Origin: Arthrobacter sp. AQ5-06
GTDB taxonomy: Bacteria; Actinomycetota; Actinomycetes; Actinomycetales; Micrococcaceae
NCBI RefSeq assembly: GCF_003287955.1
Contig: NZ_QMKP01000011.1
Span: 1 to 64,000 of the forward strand
Direction: 5' to 3'
Length of the DNA stretch: 64,000 nucleotides
Below are positions 17,994 to 27,107 of the stretch, in pieces (positions within the stretch are counted from its first letter, which is position 1; each line of letters starts with the position of its first letter). The notes beneath the pieces are model-generated. The model did not search any database. It was given only the letters and a program-made list of their open reading frames with translations, and was not told the DNA's origin. Both the position numbers and the translations under genes were made by a program.

Positions 17994-19589
17994 ATGAGTT
18001 TGATCCGGCTGAACGACGTCAACGTGAGCTTTGACAAAACCCAGGTTCTCCGCGAAGCCTTTTTCAAGCTTGAAGCAGGGGACAGGGTTGGCCTGATCGG
18101 CAAGAACGGTTCGGGCAAGTCCACCATCCTGAAGCTGATCCAGGGCCAGGTGGCTCCCGATTCCGGGACCGTCGCCGTCGAGCTCGGAACCAAGGCCGCC
18201 TACTTCTCGCAGTTCTCAGAGTTGAACGGCGAATCCACCATCGCGGAAGTCCTGGACGGGCTGTTCGCCCACGTGAAAGACATCGAAACCGAACTCGCCG
18301 GCATCGACGCGGCCATCGCCGCCGACTCCTCGGACGCAGCGCGGCTGGATGAACTGATCCACCGCCAGTCCGAACTCTTTGAGGCCATGGACCGGCTGGA
18401 TGGCTGGGACTATCAGCGCAGCATCGACAAAGTACTTAGCACCCTCGGCTTCAGCGACCACCACCGCACGTGCGCCATCGACGAGCTCTCCGGCGGCTGG
18501 CGGAACCGGGCAGCCCTGGCAAAGATCCTGCTGGAAGCCCCGGACGTCCTCCTGCTTGATGAACCCACGAACTACCTTGATGTGGCCGGCGTCGAATGGC
18601 TTGAAGGCTGGTTCCGGACCTTCAAAGGCGCTGCGATCATCGTCTCGCACGACCGGAAGTTCCTGGACTCCGTTGTCACCCGGATCATCGAAGTGGAGAA
18701 CTTCCACCTCCACGAATACCCGGGCAACTTCGCCGAATACGTGGTGGCGAAGCAGTTCAAGCTCAAAAGCCTGGAGAGCCAGTTCGTCCATGAGTCTGAG
18801 TTGCTCGCCTTCGAAGCCGAAGGCATCTCCGACCGGCGGGAAGCGGCCAAGGCAGCAGGCAAAGGACTCGCAAACCAGCTGGCCAGGATCAAGAAGTCCC
18901 GTGCGCCCCGGCCAGTGGACCAGATCATCACGGAGATCTACGGCGGTCTGTACGTCAAGGACGTCCTGTGCCGGGTGGAATCCCTGAGCAAGGCCTACGG
19001 CGGCAGGACACTGTTCAGCGGCCTCAGTTTCGAGATCGGGCGCGGCAACCGCATCGCCGTCGTCGGGTCCAACGGCAGCGGCAAGACCACGTTGCTCCGG
19101 GCACTCGCCGGCGAAGAGCCGGCCGATTCAGGCAGCGTCGCCTGGGCTAAGGGCGCCGGAATGGTCTCCTACAACCAGGTGCTGGAAGAACTGGACGACG
19201 ACGACACGGTCACCCATGCGGTCAACGCGATGCCTGAGAGCCTGGCCCTGACAGCGACGAAGAAGTCGGTGAACAGGTTCCTGGCGATGTTCCAGTTCTC
19301 GGAAGCTGATCTCAAGCAAAAAATCGGCAACCTCTCAGGCGGCCAGCGTGCCCGCGTGGCCATGGCCCAATGCCTGCTCTCGGGCGCCTCTGTCCTGCTG
19401 CTGGATGAGCCCACCAACCACCTGGACCTCTCCAGCACGCAGGTCATGGAGCGCGCCCTGCTGCATTTCCCGGGAGCAGTGGTGGTGGTCAGCCACGACC
19501 GTTTCTTTACGGACAAGATCGCCAACCGCCGTCTGGTCTTCAGCGCCGCGGACTCGGGCCACGGGACTGTGGACCTGCAGGTCGCCTGA
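17994..19589 (+). CDS. ABC-F family ATPase
   Basis: 531 residues with two ABC cassettes and no membrane domain. Walker A motifs are GKNGSGKST and GSNGSGKTT; signatures are LSGGWRNRAALAK and LSGGQRARVAMAQ; Walker B motifs are LLLDEPTNYLD and LLLDEPTNHLD. The lysine-rich linker around 270-305 is typical. ABC-F proteins act on ribosomes (translation factors or antibiotic protection). Which subfamily this is cannot be told by eye. The signature of cassette 1 (GGWRNR) is the common Uup/EttA-like variant. Confidence 0.93.
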   Translation: MSLIRLNDVNVSFDKTQVLREAFFKLEAGDRVGLIGKNGSGKSTILKLIQGQVAPDSGTVAVELGTKAAYFSQFSELNGESTIAEVLDGLFAHVKDIETELAGIDAAIAADSSDAARLDELIHRQSELFEAMDRLDGWDYQRSIDKVLSTLGFSDHHRTCAIDELSGGWRNRAALAKILLEAPDVLLLDEPTNYLDVAGVEWLEGWFRTFKGAAIIVSHDRKFLDSVVTRIIEVENFHLHEYPGNFAEYVVAKQFKLKSLESQFVHESELLAFEAEGISDRREAAKAAGKGLANQLARIKKSRAPRPVDQIITEIYGGLYVKDVLCRVESLSKAYGGRTLFSGLSFEIGRGNRIAVVGSNGSGKTTLLRALAGEEPADSGSVAWAKGAGMVSYNQVLEELDDDDTVTHAVNAMPESLALTATKKSVNRFLAMFQFSEADLKQKIGNLSGGQRARVAMAQCLLSGASVLLLDEPTNHLDLSSTQVMERALLHFPGAVVVVSHDRFFTDKIANRRLVFSAADSGHGTVDLQVA

Positions 19590-19626
19590 GGCCCTGCGCC
19601 GCTGAAGCCCCGCGTTGCCTCCAGCC

Positions 19627-20622
19627 CTACAGCCAGCCTTTCCTTTTGAAAATGGCGTACATCAGGGCTGCGGTCCCTGCCATCAGCGCGATGGCCATCG
19701 GGTAGCCAACGGCCCAGTGGAGTTCGGGCATATGATCGAAGTTCATTCCGTAGACCCCGGCCACGATGGAAGGTGCAAAGAAGATCGCCGCCCAGGAGGA
19801 GATCTTCTTGACCTGTTCGTTCTGTTCGGCGCTGGCCTCGTTCTGCCGGTTGGCGGTCAGCGTTCCGTCCAGCGTGAGCGCGTTCTGCAACAGGTCACGG
19901 AATGAATCCGCGCGCGAGATGACCCGCTCGACGTGGTCCTCGACGTCCCGCAGGCTGTGCTGCAGTTCAGAATCCACGCCGTACTTTTCAAAGCCCCGCT
20001 TGAGCTGCTGCATCATGTCCGGCAGGGGATGGATGGCGCGCTGGAACTGGATGACTTCACGGGCCAGTTCATAGATGCGGCGGGAGACGGTGGTGTCCCC
20101 GCTGAAGAGCTGGTCCTCGATCTCGTCAATGTCGTTTTCCAGCCCGGCCACCACCGGTGCGTAATCGTCCACCACCAGGTCTAAGAGCGCGTAGAGAACG
20201 GCTTCCGGGCCGTGCCGGAGCAGGTCGGGGCGGCCCTCCAGGCGCCGCCTCACCCGGGCAACGCCGGCCATTTCGGCATGGCGGATGGTGACCACGAAAT
20301 TCCGGCCGGTGAAGATGTGCAGCTCGCCGAACTCCACGGTCTCGGTGGCATCCAGGTACCGCGCCGGGCGCAGCACCGTAAAGAGGTTGTCCTCGTAGCG
20401 TTCAAGCTTGGGCCGCTGGTGCGCTGAAATGGCGTCCTCCACAGCCAGGGCATGCAGCCCGAATTCGTTGGCCACGGCCGTCATTTCCGCCGCCGTGGGC
20501 CGGTACAGCCCGATCCAGGCCATGCCCCCGTGCTCCGAGAGCGTTTCGAAGGTCTGTTCCAGGCTCTCCGGCTCCGCGCTGCGGACGCCGTCCACGTAGA
20601 CGGCATTGTCGATGATGGTCAT
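19627..20622 (-). CDS. corA: CorA family Mg2+/Co2+ channel
   Basis: 331 residues. A large cytoplasmic domain is followed by two C-terminal transmembrane helices (KKISSWAAIFFAPSIVAGVY and HWAVGYPMAIALMAGTAALM) separated by the diagnostic YGMNFDHMPEL loop with the GMN filter motif. It ends with a basic FKRKGWL tail. It forms a pentameric divalent-cation channel. It lies 1 bp from the DUF1761 gene and reads in the same direction. Confidence 0.95.
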   Translation of the reverse strand: MTIIDNAVYVDGVRSAEPESLEQTFETLSEHGGMAWIGLYRPTAAEMTAVANEFGLHALAVEDAISAHQRPKLERYEDNLFTVLRPARYLDATETVEFGELHIFTGRNFVVTIRHAEMAGVARVRRRLEGRPDLLRHGPEAVLYALLDLVVDDYAPVVAGLENDIDEIEDQLFSGDTTVSRRIYELAREVIQFQRAIHPLPDMMQQLKRGFEKYGVDSELQHSLRDVEDHVERVISRADSFRDLLQNALTLDGTLTANRQNEASAEQNEQVKKISSWAAIFFAPSIVAGVYGMNFDHMPELHWAVGYPMAIALMAGTAALMYAIFKRKGWL

Positions 20623-20623
20623 G

Positions 20624-21049
20624 TCAGGACATGGCCCCGATGATCGCGCCGGCCAACGTCATGGCGAGCAGATCGTGTCCGGAATCGATCAGGGTGACAG
20701 AAGTGGGGCGGCCTGCGAACCCGTTATGGATGACATGCGCGCCGGCGCGGAACACCAGCGCGAGCACCAGGGCGAACCAGCCGCCCGCCACGGCGCTGTC
20801 CAGGCCCAGCTTGCTGATCAGGACCGCCAGCAGGACGGCGGTCAGGGCGGCGGCAACCATCATGGGAACCCAGATCCCCGCGCCGCCACCAATGTTTTTG
20901 AGGTCCTCTTCAGTCTTTCCGATGGCGGCCATCCACCGCTTGCCCAGCACGGCCGGCATGTACCAGACAAAGCCGATAGCCATGCTCGAGATGAAAGCCA
21001 GCAGCACGGCGAGCCAGTTGATCTGTGAAATATGTGAAAGCCAATCCAT
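20624..21049 (-). CDS. DUF1761 membrane protein
   Basis: 141 residues with four hydrophobic segments (about 10-30, 55-75, 83-103, 117-138) and the DUF1761 look (LAVLLAFISSMAIGFVWYMP near the start). Function unknown. It is packed between an Lrp regulator (9 bp away) and corA (1 bp), so the three likely share a transcript. Confidence 0.8.
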   Translation of the reverse strand: MDWLSHISQINWLAVLLAFISSMAIGFVWYMPAVLGKRWMAAIGKTEEDLKNIGGGAGIWVPMMVAAALTAVLLAVLISKLGLDSAVAGGWFALVLALVFRAGAHVIHNGFAGRPTSVTLIDSGHDLLAMTLAGAIIGAMS

Positions 21050-21058
21050 GCTCGAATC

Positions 21059-21676
21059 CTAACTGCCTTCAGCGGACCCGCCGCCGCGCCCGGACAATTG
21101 CTTGGGCCGTGTTGGGGTGCCGGGCACGGCCTGTGCGAGGCGGCTGATCAGGGGTTCGGTCCGGTACGGAATATGGGTGTGAAGCGCCAGGACAGTTTCT
21201 GTCCGGATGACGCCCTTGATGCGGAGGATCTGGCGGAGGGCGGACTGCAGATTGTGCGTATCGGTGGCCACCACGCGGCACCACACATCACCTCGCCCCG
21301 AGATCTCATGGACCTCCAGAACCTGGGGGAGCAGCCGGAGGGCGCCCACAACTCCGTCCAGTTCCCGGTGGGTCACTTCGATCGTGACGAAAGCGACGAC
21401 GTCGTACCCCACCGCTGCGAGGTCGATCTCGCGTCCGCCGTCGTGCAGCACCCCGGCGCGGAGCAGGCGCCGCACGCGCGACTGCGCTGTGTTTCGCGCA
21501 ATCCCCAGCAGATCGGCCAACTCGCCGATCTGGACGCGGGGATCGCGGATGAGTTCCAGCAGGATCTTCAAATCAGTGGGATCAAGACTAGGCAAACTGT
21601 CACTTTCACTTATTAGGGGTACAGGGAATTGCGTATTTTGCTCAATTATTCCACTAGCAAGGACTAAATCAGTCAA
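21059..21676 (-). CDS. Lrp/AsnC family transcriptional regulator
   Basis: 205 residues. The winged-helix DNA-binding domain runs from about 29 to 85 (LDPTDLKILLELIRDPRVQIGELADLLGIARNTAQSRVRRL), followed by the RAM ligand-binding domain with GRGDVWCRVVA. It is divergent from the MFS gene at 21764, its most likely target, across an 87-bp spacer. The start at 21676 gives a longer N-terminus than usual; an internal start is possible. Confidence 0.88.
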   Translation of the reverse strand: MTDLVLASGIIEQNTQFPVPLISESDSLPSLDPTDLKILLELIRDPRVQIGELADLLGIARNTAQSRVRRLLRAGVLHDGGREIDLAAVGYDVVAFVTIEVTHRELDGVVGALRLLPQVLEVHEISGRGDVWCRVVATDTHNLQSALRQILRIKGVIRTETVLALHTHIPYRTEPLISRLAQAVPGTPTRPKQLSGRGGGSAEGS

Positions 21677-21763
21677 CCGTGAAGCATTCTTTAGGTATCA
21701 ATTTCCACCCGGGGCGGCTTCCCACAAGGACCTCCCGCCCCGGTCGACGCTAAGGCAGCAGCA

Positions 21764-23008
21764 ATGACAGTCTTCAGTGAACTCCGCATGCGTCCGGCCA
21801 CCGCCGGGCCGCAGGGCTGGGATGCATCCACCACCGCACGGCTGGTGATGGCCGGCGCCGTCATTTTCACGTTGCTGGTCGGAGCGAACCTGGCCACGCC
21901 CCTGTATCCGCTGCTCCAGGCAAACCTCGGCCTCTCGGCCCTCGGGGTCACAGCGGCTTTTGCCAGCTATGTCCTGGCCTTGGTGGCAACGCTGATGCTG
22001 GCCGGCCACTGGTCGGACCACATCGGCCGGCGGGCAACGCTCATCCTGGCAGTCCTCGCCGGCCTGGCGGGAAGCTGGGTCTTCTCGCAGGCAGATAACC
22101 TGGTGGCACTCTCTGCCGGACGGGCCCTTCAGGGTGTGGCCGTTGCCCTCGCCACGGGGGCCAGTGCCGCCGCACTGCGGGAACTGCTCCCGTCCCGGCC
22201 GGAGTGGGCCACCCGCTTCACCCTGCTGGCGACGGCGGGTGGAGTAGCGGCCGGTCCGGTCATCGGCGGCCTGCTGTCGCTGCTGCCGGGGCCCACCACC
22301 GCCCCGTACTACGTTCACTCACTCGTCCTGGCGGGAATGCTGGTGCCGCTCTACCTGCTTCAGGCCCGGCCAGCCATCAAGCCTCCGGCCGGCCGGCGCC
22401 CCGTCCTGGTCCTGGCTCCCCGCCGGCCCTCGGTGTCTACCGAGGCGAGGGGCGCGTTCTGGCTTGCGGCCGCCGTCGGATTCCTCAGCTTCTCCGTCTT
22501 TGGATTCTGCCTGTCGCTGGCACCGGCCTATTTCGCCCCGATCGTTCACACCGATTCACGCCCGTTGATCGGCGCCCTGGCCGGGATGACGCTGGCTGCC
22601 TCAGCCCTGAGCCAGGTGCTGTCCGTGCGGGGCCGCTTTGTAGTGCCCGCCGGGCTGGCAGTCCTGGGAGCCTCGGTGCTGCTCCTGGCCGCAGCAGCGG
22701 CATGGAGCAGTCCGCTGCTTCTGGCCGCTGCCAGCGTCTGCGCGGGGCTGGGGCAGGGAATCGCCTTCCGCACGGTCTTCAATGATGTGGCCGCCAAGGT
22801 GGAATCGTCACAGCATGCCCAGGTCATCAGCACCGTTTATGTCATCACGTACCTGGGCAGCGCCGTGCCGGTCATCGGGCTGGGCTGGGCCACAGCGGTG
22901 TTCGGGCTGCCGACGTCGGTCACGGGCTTTGTGGTGCTGTGCAGCGCCGCCGCACTGGCGCTGTCCGCCGTCACGCTTCGGACAGCGCTACAGCGCGGAG
23001 GGCAATAG
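21764..23008 (+). CDS. MFS transporter
   Basis: 414 residues with about twelve hydrophobic helices. The cytoplasmic loop 2-3 signature reads GHWSDHIGRRATLI. It looks like a drug- or metabolite-efflux MFS protein. An Lrp regulator is divergent upstream and a second convergent Lrp gene lies downstream. The substrate is unknown. Confidence 0.88.
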   Translation: MTVFSELRMRPATAGPQGWDASTTARLVMAGAVIFTLLVGANLATPLYPLLQANLGLSALGVTAAFASYVLALVATLMLAGHWSDHIGRRATLILAVLAGLAGSWVFSQADNLVALSAGRALQGVAVALATGASAAALRELLPSRPEWATRFTLLATAGGVAAGPVIGGLLSLLPGPTTAPYYVHSLVLAGMLVPLYLLQARPAIKPPAGRRPVLVLAPRRPSVSTEARGAFWLAAAVGFLSFSVFGFCLSLAPAYFAPIVHTDSRPLIGALAGMTLAASALSQVLSVRGRFVVPAGLAVLGASVLLLAAAAAWSSPLLLAAASVCAGLGQGIAFRTVFNDVAAKVESSQHAQVISTVYVITYLGSAVPVIGLGWATAVFGLPTSVTGFVVLCSAAALALSAVTLRTALQRGGQ

Positions 23009-23063
23009 TCAGTGCGCCATAGCCGGTGGGGGAGTGCGCAGAGCGCCGCCGGACGGGGGCGGA

Positions 23064-23567
23064 TCAGTCCGGCAGTGGACCGTGGTTCCCCTGGATGTGC
23101 TCAAAGACGAGGGTGGTCTCGGTGTGGCCGACTACGGGGTCGGTAGCGAGATTGTCCAGGACCCAATCCCGCAGGTCCTCGGTGCTGGCAACGGCGATGT
23201 GCAGCAGGTAGTCCACGGAGCCTGACGTGTGGAACGTGGAGAGGACCGCGGGCAGGTGCGGAACGCGGGCGGTGAAGCGGTCGATCTGGTCCCGGTCGTG
23301 GGCCCTCAACCGGACAGCTACCAGTGCCTGGACGGACCTGCCGATGGCCGAGAGGCTGAGCTTCGCCTCAAATCCCTGGACGATGCCACGTTCGGATAAT
23401 GCGCGGGTCCGCATGAGCGCGGTGGACGGGGCGATCCCAACGAGTTCTGCCAACTGCTTGTTGGAGATCCGTGCATCGTCCACCAAGGCGGCGAGAAGCC
23501 GTTCATCAATGGCATCCAGCGGCTCAAAGTGGCTGGCCGGCCGGATGTTTTTTGGGTTGCTGCTCAT
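23064..23567 (-). CDS. Lrp/AsnC family transcriptional regulator
   Basis: 167 residues, the standard length. The helix-turn-helix is at about 18-75 (LDAIDERLLAALVDDARISNKQLAELVGIAPSTALMRTRAL) and the RAM domain has the SGSVDYLLHIAVAS motif. A good ribosome site (AAGGAG) precedes the ATG. It is convergent with the MFS gene at 21764 and 120 bp upstream of the next minus-strand gene. It may sense an amino acid. Confidence 0.92.
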   Translation of the reverse strand: MSSNPKNIRPASHFEPLDAIDERLLAALVDDARISNKQLAELVGIAPSTALMRTRALSERGIVQGFEAKLSLSAIGRSVQALVAVRLRAHDRDQIDRFTARVPHLPAVLSTFHTSGSVDYLLHIAVASTEDLRDWVLDNLATDPVVGHTETTLVFEHIQGNHGPLPD

Positions 23568-23687
23568 GGAATCTCCTTGAATGTCCGTCAGTTCATCCTA
23601 GACGCCGGATTCCGGCCGATCACCCCGGAACGCGTCCTTCTCGCCGAACAATCGCCAGAGCCACCTGCCATTTGATGGCTGATAGTT

Positions 23688-24974
23688 CTAGGGCTGTGCG
23701 GCTTCCGTCCGCCCTCGTGTGCCGGGCCGTGCGGTTTCGTCATTCCCCCGGGGATGTACGACGGCGACTGTCACCGCCGTGATGCAGGCCAGGACCATGA
23801 TTGCCACGGCAAGCGCCGCCCAGCCCAGGGACTGGAACACCAGGCCGCCCGCCCAACCGATGACGCTCGAGCCCAGGTAATAGGCAAGGTTGTAGAGCGA
23901 CGACGCCTGGGCGCGGCCGGTGGTGGCGATGCTTCCGGTCCAACCGGCGCCGATGCTGTGGGCCGCGAAGAAGCCGCCGGTGAAGATCACCAGGCCGGCC
24001 AGGATCACGGCGAGCACCTGTGTCAGCGTTAGGGCCAGCCCAACCACCATCAGGACGATGCCCACGAGCAGCACATTCCTGCGGCCGAATCTGGCCGTCA
24101 GCCCACCTGCCCAGCGGGAGGAGAACGTTCCGGAAAGGTAGGCCAGGAAGATGAGACTGATGAGTGTGGCAGGCAGCGTGAAAGGCTCAGCGGACAGGCG
24201 GAAGCCAAGGTAGTTGTAGACGGCCACAAACCCGCCCATCATCAGGAACGCCTGGATGTAGAGCGCCAGCAGCCGGGGATTGCGGACATGCCCGCCGAGA
24301 GTCGCCACGGCACCGCGCAGCCCGGCGGCCTTGGCAGCGGTGAATCCCTTCGCCTTCGGTACAAGGACCAGGAAGAGCCCGGCGGCCACTGTTGCCAGCA
24401 GGGACACGGCCAGGGCGGCTGTGCGCCAGCCCCATAACTCGCCTGCCGGGCCTGCCACCAGCCGGCCGGCCAGCCCGCCCAGCGTTGTGCCGGCAACGTA
24501 GCTGCCTGCGGCCATCGCAGCATGGGCCCTGTTCACTTCCTCGTTCAGGTAGGCGATGGCGATGGCCGGGATCCCGCCCAGTGCCATGCCTTCCAGTAGC
24601 CGCAAGGCAAGCAGCGCGCCGAAGGTGGGGGCGACCGGTACCAGCAGGCCCAGGACGGTAGCAGCGGAGATGCCCCATGCCATGGCCTTGACCCGGCCGA
24701 TCCTGTCCGCCAGGAAGGACCAGGGAATGACAGTGATGGCCAGGCCCACAGTGGCCAGCGAAATGGTCAACGCGGCCTCTGCGGCGGTCACCTTCAGGTC
24801 TGCGGCCAGGAGCGGCAATACCGCCTGGGTGGAGTAGAGCTGGGCGAATGTTGCCACGCCCGCGAAGGCCAGGCCGGCGAGGATCTTGTTGTAGGCAGCG
24901 GAGCCTTTGGGATGTCCCGCCCAGTCACTCTGCGGTGGAGTGGAGGTTCCTGGGGCTGCGGCATTTTGAGGCAT
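23688..24974 (-). CDS. MFS transporter (YnfM-like)
   Basis: 428 residues from ATG 24974 (TTG 25010 is an alternative). Twelve hydrophobic helices; motif A reads FLADRIGRVKAMA; the sequence resembles the YnfM/arabinose-efflux type of MFS proteins. It is divergent from the LysR gene at 25066, which probably controls it. The tail after about 410 is charged. The substrate is unknown. Confidence 0.88.
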   Translation of the reverse strand: MPQNAAAPGTSTPPQSDWAGHPKGSAAYNKILAGLAFAGVATFAQLYSTQAVLPLLAADLKVTAAEAALTISLATVGLAITVIPWSFLADRIGRVKAMAWGISAATVLGLLVPVAPTFGALLALRLLEGMALGGIPAIAIAYLNEEVNRAHAAMAAGSYVAGTTLGGLAGRLVAGPAGELWGWRTAALAVSLLATVAAGLFLVLVPKAKGFTAAKAAGLRGAVATLGGHVRNPRLLALYIQAFLMMGGFVAVYNYLGFRLSAEPFTLPATLISLIFLAYLSGTFSSRWAGGLTARFGRRNVLLVGIVLMVVGLALTLTQVLAVILAGLVIFTGGFFAAHSIGAGWTGSIATTGRAQASSLYNLAYYLGSSVIGWAGGLVFQSLGWAALAVAIMVLACITAVTVAVVHPRGNDETARPGTRGRTEAAQP

Positions 24975-25065
24975 AGCTCGAGGGTAGGCTTCCGGAATGT
25001 ATGCTTCCAATGCATCTTTTAGATACGATCAATATCAGAAGTGCAACGCTTGGAAGGGTGGGCCA

Positions 25066-26052
25066 ATGCACGCCGACCACAAACAGCTGGTGAAGCTCCT
25101 GCCGCTGCTCCCCATCCTCGCTGAGCTGGGCCGGACCCAGCACGTCACGGAAACAGCTGAACTCCTTGGAGTACCCCAGTCCACGGTGAGCCGGGCACTG
25201 TCCCGGGCCAGCGCCGTCGTCGGAACTGAACTGCTGATCCGTGACGGACGGGGCATCCGACTCACGGCTGCCGCCCGGACCTTGCTGCCGTACATCGAGT
25301 CGGCACTGACTGAATTCCAGGCCGGACTGGACCTGGTCCGGCACGAGTCGGACGTGGTGCGGGGGAGAGTGTCCCTGTCCTTTCAGCACACGTTCGGCGA
25401 GGCCACCCTGCCCCTGCTCATCAGTGCCTTCCGCAGCCGCCACCCGGAGGCCGGCTTCGTCCTCAGCCAGGGGGCGCGGGACACCTGCCTCGCAGAACTC
25501 GCCTCGGGCCAGGCGGACCTGGCCCTGACGGCCCCTGTTCTGGCGGCAAGCAGCACCATCTCCTCGGCGTCGCTCTACCGTGAACCTCTTCGCCTGGTGG
25601 TTCACCACGGCCATCCGCTGGCCGGCCGGGGCAGCGTCAGGGTGCAGGACATCCGCCGGGACCCCTTCGTGGCGTTGGAGCCGGGGTACGGCATGCGGTC
25701 ACTGACCGATGCGCTGTTCCGCGAGGCAGGCTTCCGGCCTCGGATCGCGTTCGAAAGCCAGGACACCCACACCGCCCGTGGCCTGGTCGCCGCGGGCCTT
25801 GGTGTCAGCATTCTGCCACCCGGGGGCAATGCGCCGGGGCGCCACGTCAGCCCGGAAACGGGCAACCTGGGCTGGGTCGAGCTTGCCCTGGAATCCGGAC
25901 TCGCGTACCGGGAAATCGGGCTGGGCTGGCGCCGGCGGAAGGCTGGCCCCGATGCCGAGCCAGATCCTGTCCGCTTCTTCCGTGAGATGGTCCTGCAGGA
26001 GGGTCCCCAGTTGCTGGCCGGCCTGGTTGCCGCCCGTTCAGGGAGCGGGTAA
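25066..26052 (+). CDS. LysR family transcriptional regulator
   Basis: 328 residues. The N-terminal winged helix (LPILAELGRTQHVTETAELLGVPQSTVSRALSRA) is joined to a periplasmic-binding-protein-like sensor domain (from about 90). The start at 25066 has GGAAGGG upstream; the frame is open to 24997. It is divergent from an MFS exporter gene with about 90 bp between, the usual LysR layout. Confidence 0.9.
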   Translation: MHADHKQLVKLLPLLPILAELGRTQHVTETAELLGVPQSTVSRALSRASAVVGTELLIRDGRGIRLTAAARTLLPYIESALTEFQAGLDLVRHESDVVRGRVSLSFQHTFGEATLPLLISAFRSRHPEAGFVLSQGARDTCLAELASGQADLALTAPVLAASSTISSASLYREPLRLVVHHGHPLAGRGSVRVQDIRRDPFVALEPGYGMRSLTDALFREAGFRPRIAFESQDTHTARGLVAAGLGVSILPPGGNAPGRHVSPETGNLGWVELALESGLAYREIGLGWRRRKAGPDAEPDPVRFFREMVLQEGPQLLAGLVAARSGSG

Positions 26053-26129
26053 GCGACGGGGTGTTGAGACACGACGGCGGCCCACGGCCCGGCCGTGATT
26101 CGCCGGCAGCATTTCAGTAGGCTGGGGAC

Positions 26130-27107
26130 GTGACTGACAGCGAGCACCCCCAGACCGCAACTTCCCGAAACCAGCCCGTGGGCGGCGCCCCGTCCGCGGC
26201 GGCCCAAGGTCCCCTCGCGGGCGTCATCATCGGCATGGACATCGGCGGCACAAAGACCCGCGGTGTCAGGTTTGAGGACGGAGTTGCCGTGGCCGACCAG
26301 TCCGCCGGCAGCTCCAACGTCCAGAACGTCAGCCGCGAACAGGCAGCCTTGAACCTCGCGGATCTGTTCGCCCGGATCGGCGGCGGCCAGGTGCTCCAGG
26401 TGTATGCGGGAGCCGGGGGCATCGACACCGACGACGACGCTGCTGCCCTTGCGGCGCTGATCGAACCCCATGTTCCGGGAGCAAGGATCACGGTGGTCCA
26501 CGATTCCCGCCTCCTGCTGGCCGCGGGCGGTGCCAGCACCGGCGTGGCCGTGATCGCAGGAACGGGCTCCGCCGCCTGGGGACGGAACGCCGCCGGCGAT
26601 GAGGCGCGTGCCGGTGGCTGGGGCTACCTGCTCGGTGATGAAGGCAGCGGCTACTGGCTGGGCCGCGAGGCGGTCCGGCACAGCCTGCGCCGGATGAACC
26701 AGGGACTCCCGGCGGACCAGCTGACCGATGCGCTCCTTTCCGCGTGCGGAGCGGACCACCCCAACAGGCTGATTGCGCTTTTCCATTCCCCGGCCACCGG
26801 CCGCCGGTTCTGGGCCCAGCAGGCACGCCTGGTGGTGGACGCGGCAGCGGCGGGCCACGCGGCCAGCCAGGAGCTGCTGGACCAGGCCGGCAAGGATCTT
26901 GCCGGCCTGGCTGCCCAGGCATTGCGGAAGCTTGGAATCGACGGCCCGGTAATTCTCGGCAGCGGACTGGGCATGAACGTGGTCCCGCTGCAGGACTCTT
27001 TCCGGAGCCATCTGGCGGCCGCCGGCGTCACCGATGTCCGTGTCCTGGACCAGGACCCCGTATTTGGTGTCCTGAAGCTGGTTTCGGAAGAGTCAGGTGC
27101 CTACTGA
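26130..27107 (+). CDS. BadF/BadG/BcrA/BcrD-type kinase (N-acetylglucosamine kinase-like)
   Basis: 325 residues with the ASKHA fold: phosphate-1 motif GMDIGGTKTRGV, phosphate-2 AGTGSAAWG, and GDEGSGYWLGREAV, which is characteristic of the BadF group that includes GlcNAc kinase. It starts at GTG. It likely phosphorylates an amino sugar in the cytoplasm. It converges on the pirin gene with a 15-bp 3' overlap. Confidence 0.85.
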   Translation: MTDSEHPQTATSRNQPVGGAPSAAAQGPLAGVIIGMDIGGTKTRGVRFEDGVAVADQSAGSSNVQNVSREQAALNLADLFARIGGGQVLQVYAGAGGIDTDDDAAALAALIEPHVPGARITVVHDSRLLLAAGGASTGVAVIAGTGSAAWGRNAAGDEARAGGWGYLLGDEGSGYWLGREAVRHSLRRMNQGLPADQLTDALLSACGADHPNRLIALFHSPATGRRFWAQQARLVVDAAAAGHAASQELLDQAGKDLAGLAAQALRKLGIDGPVILGSGLGMNVVPLQDSFRSHLAAAGVTDVRVLDQDPVFGVLKLVSEESGAY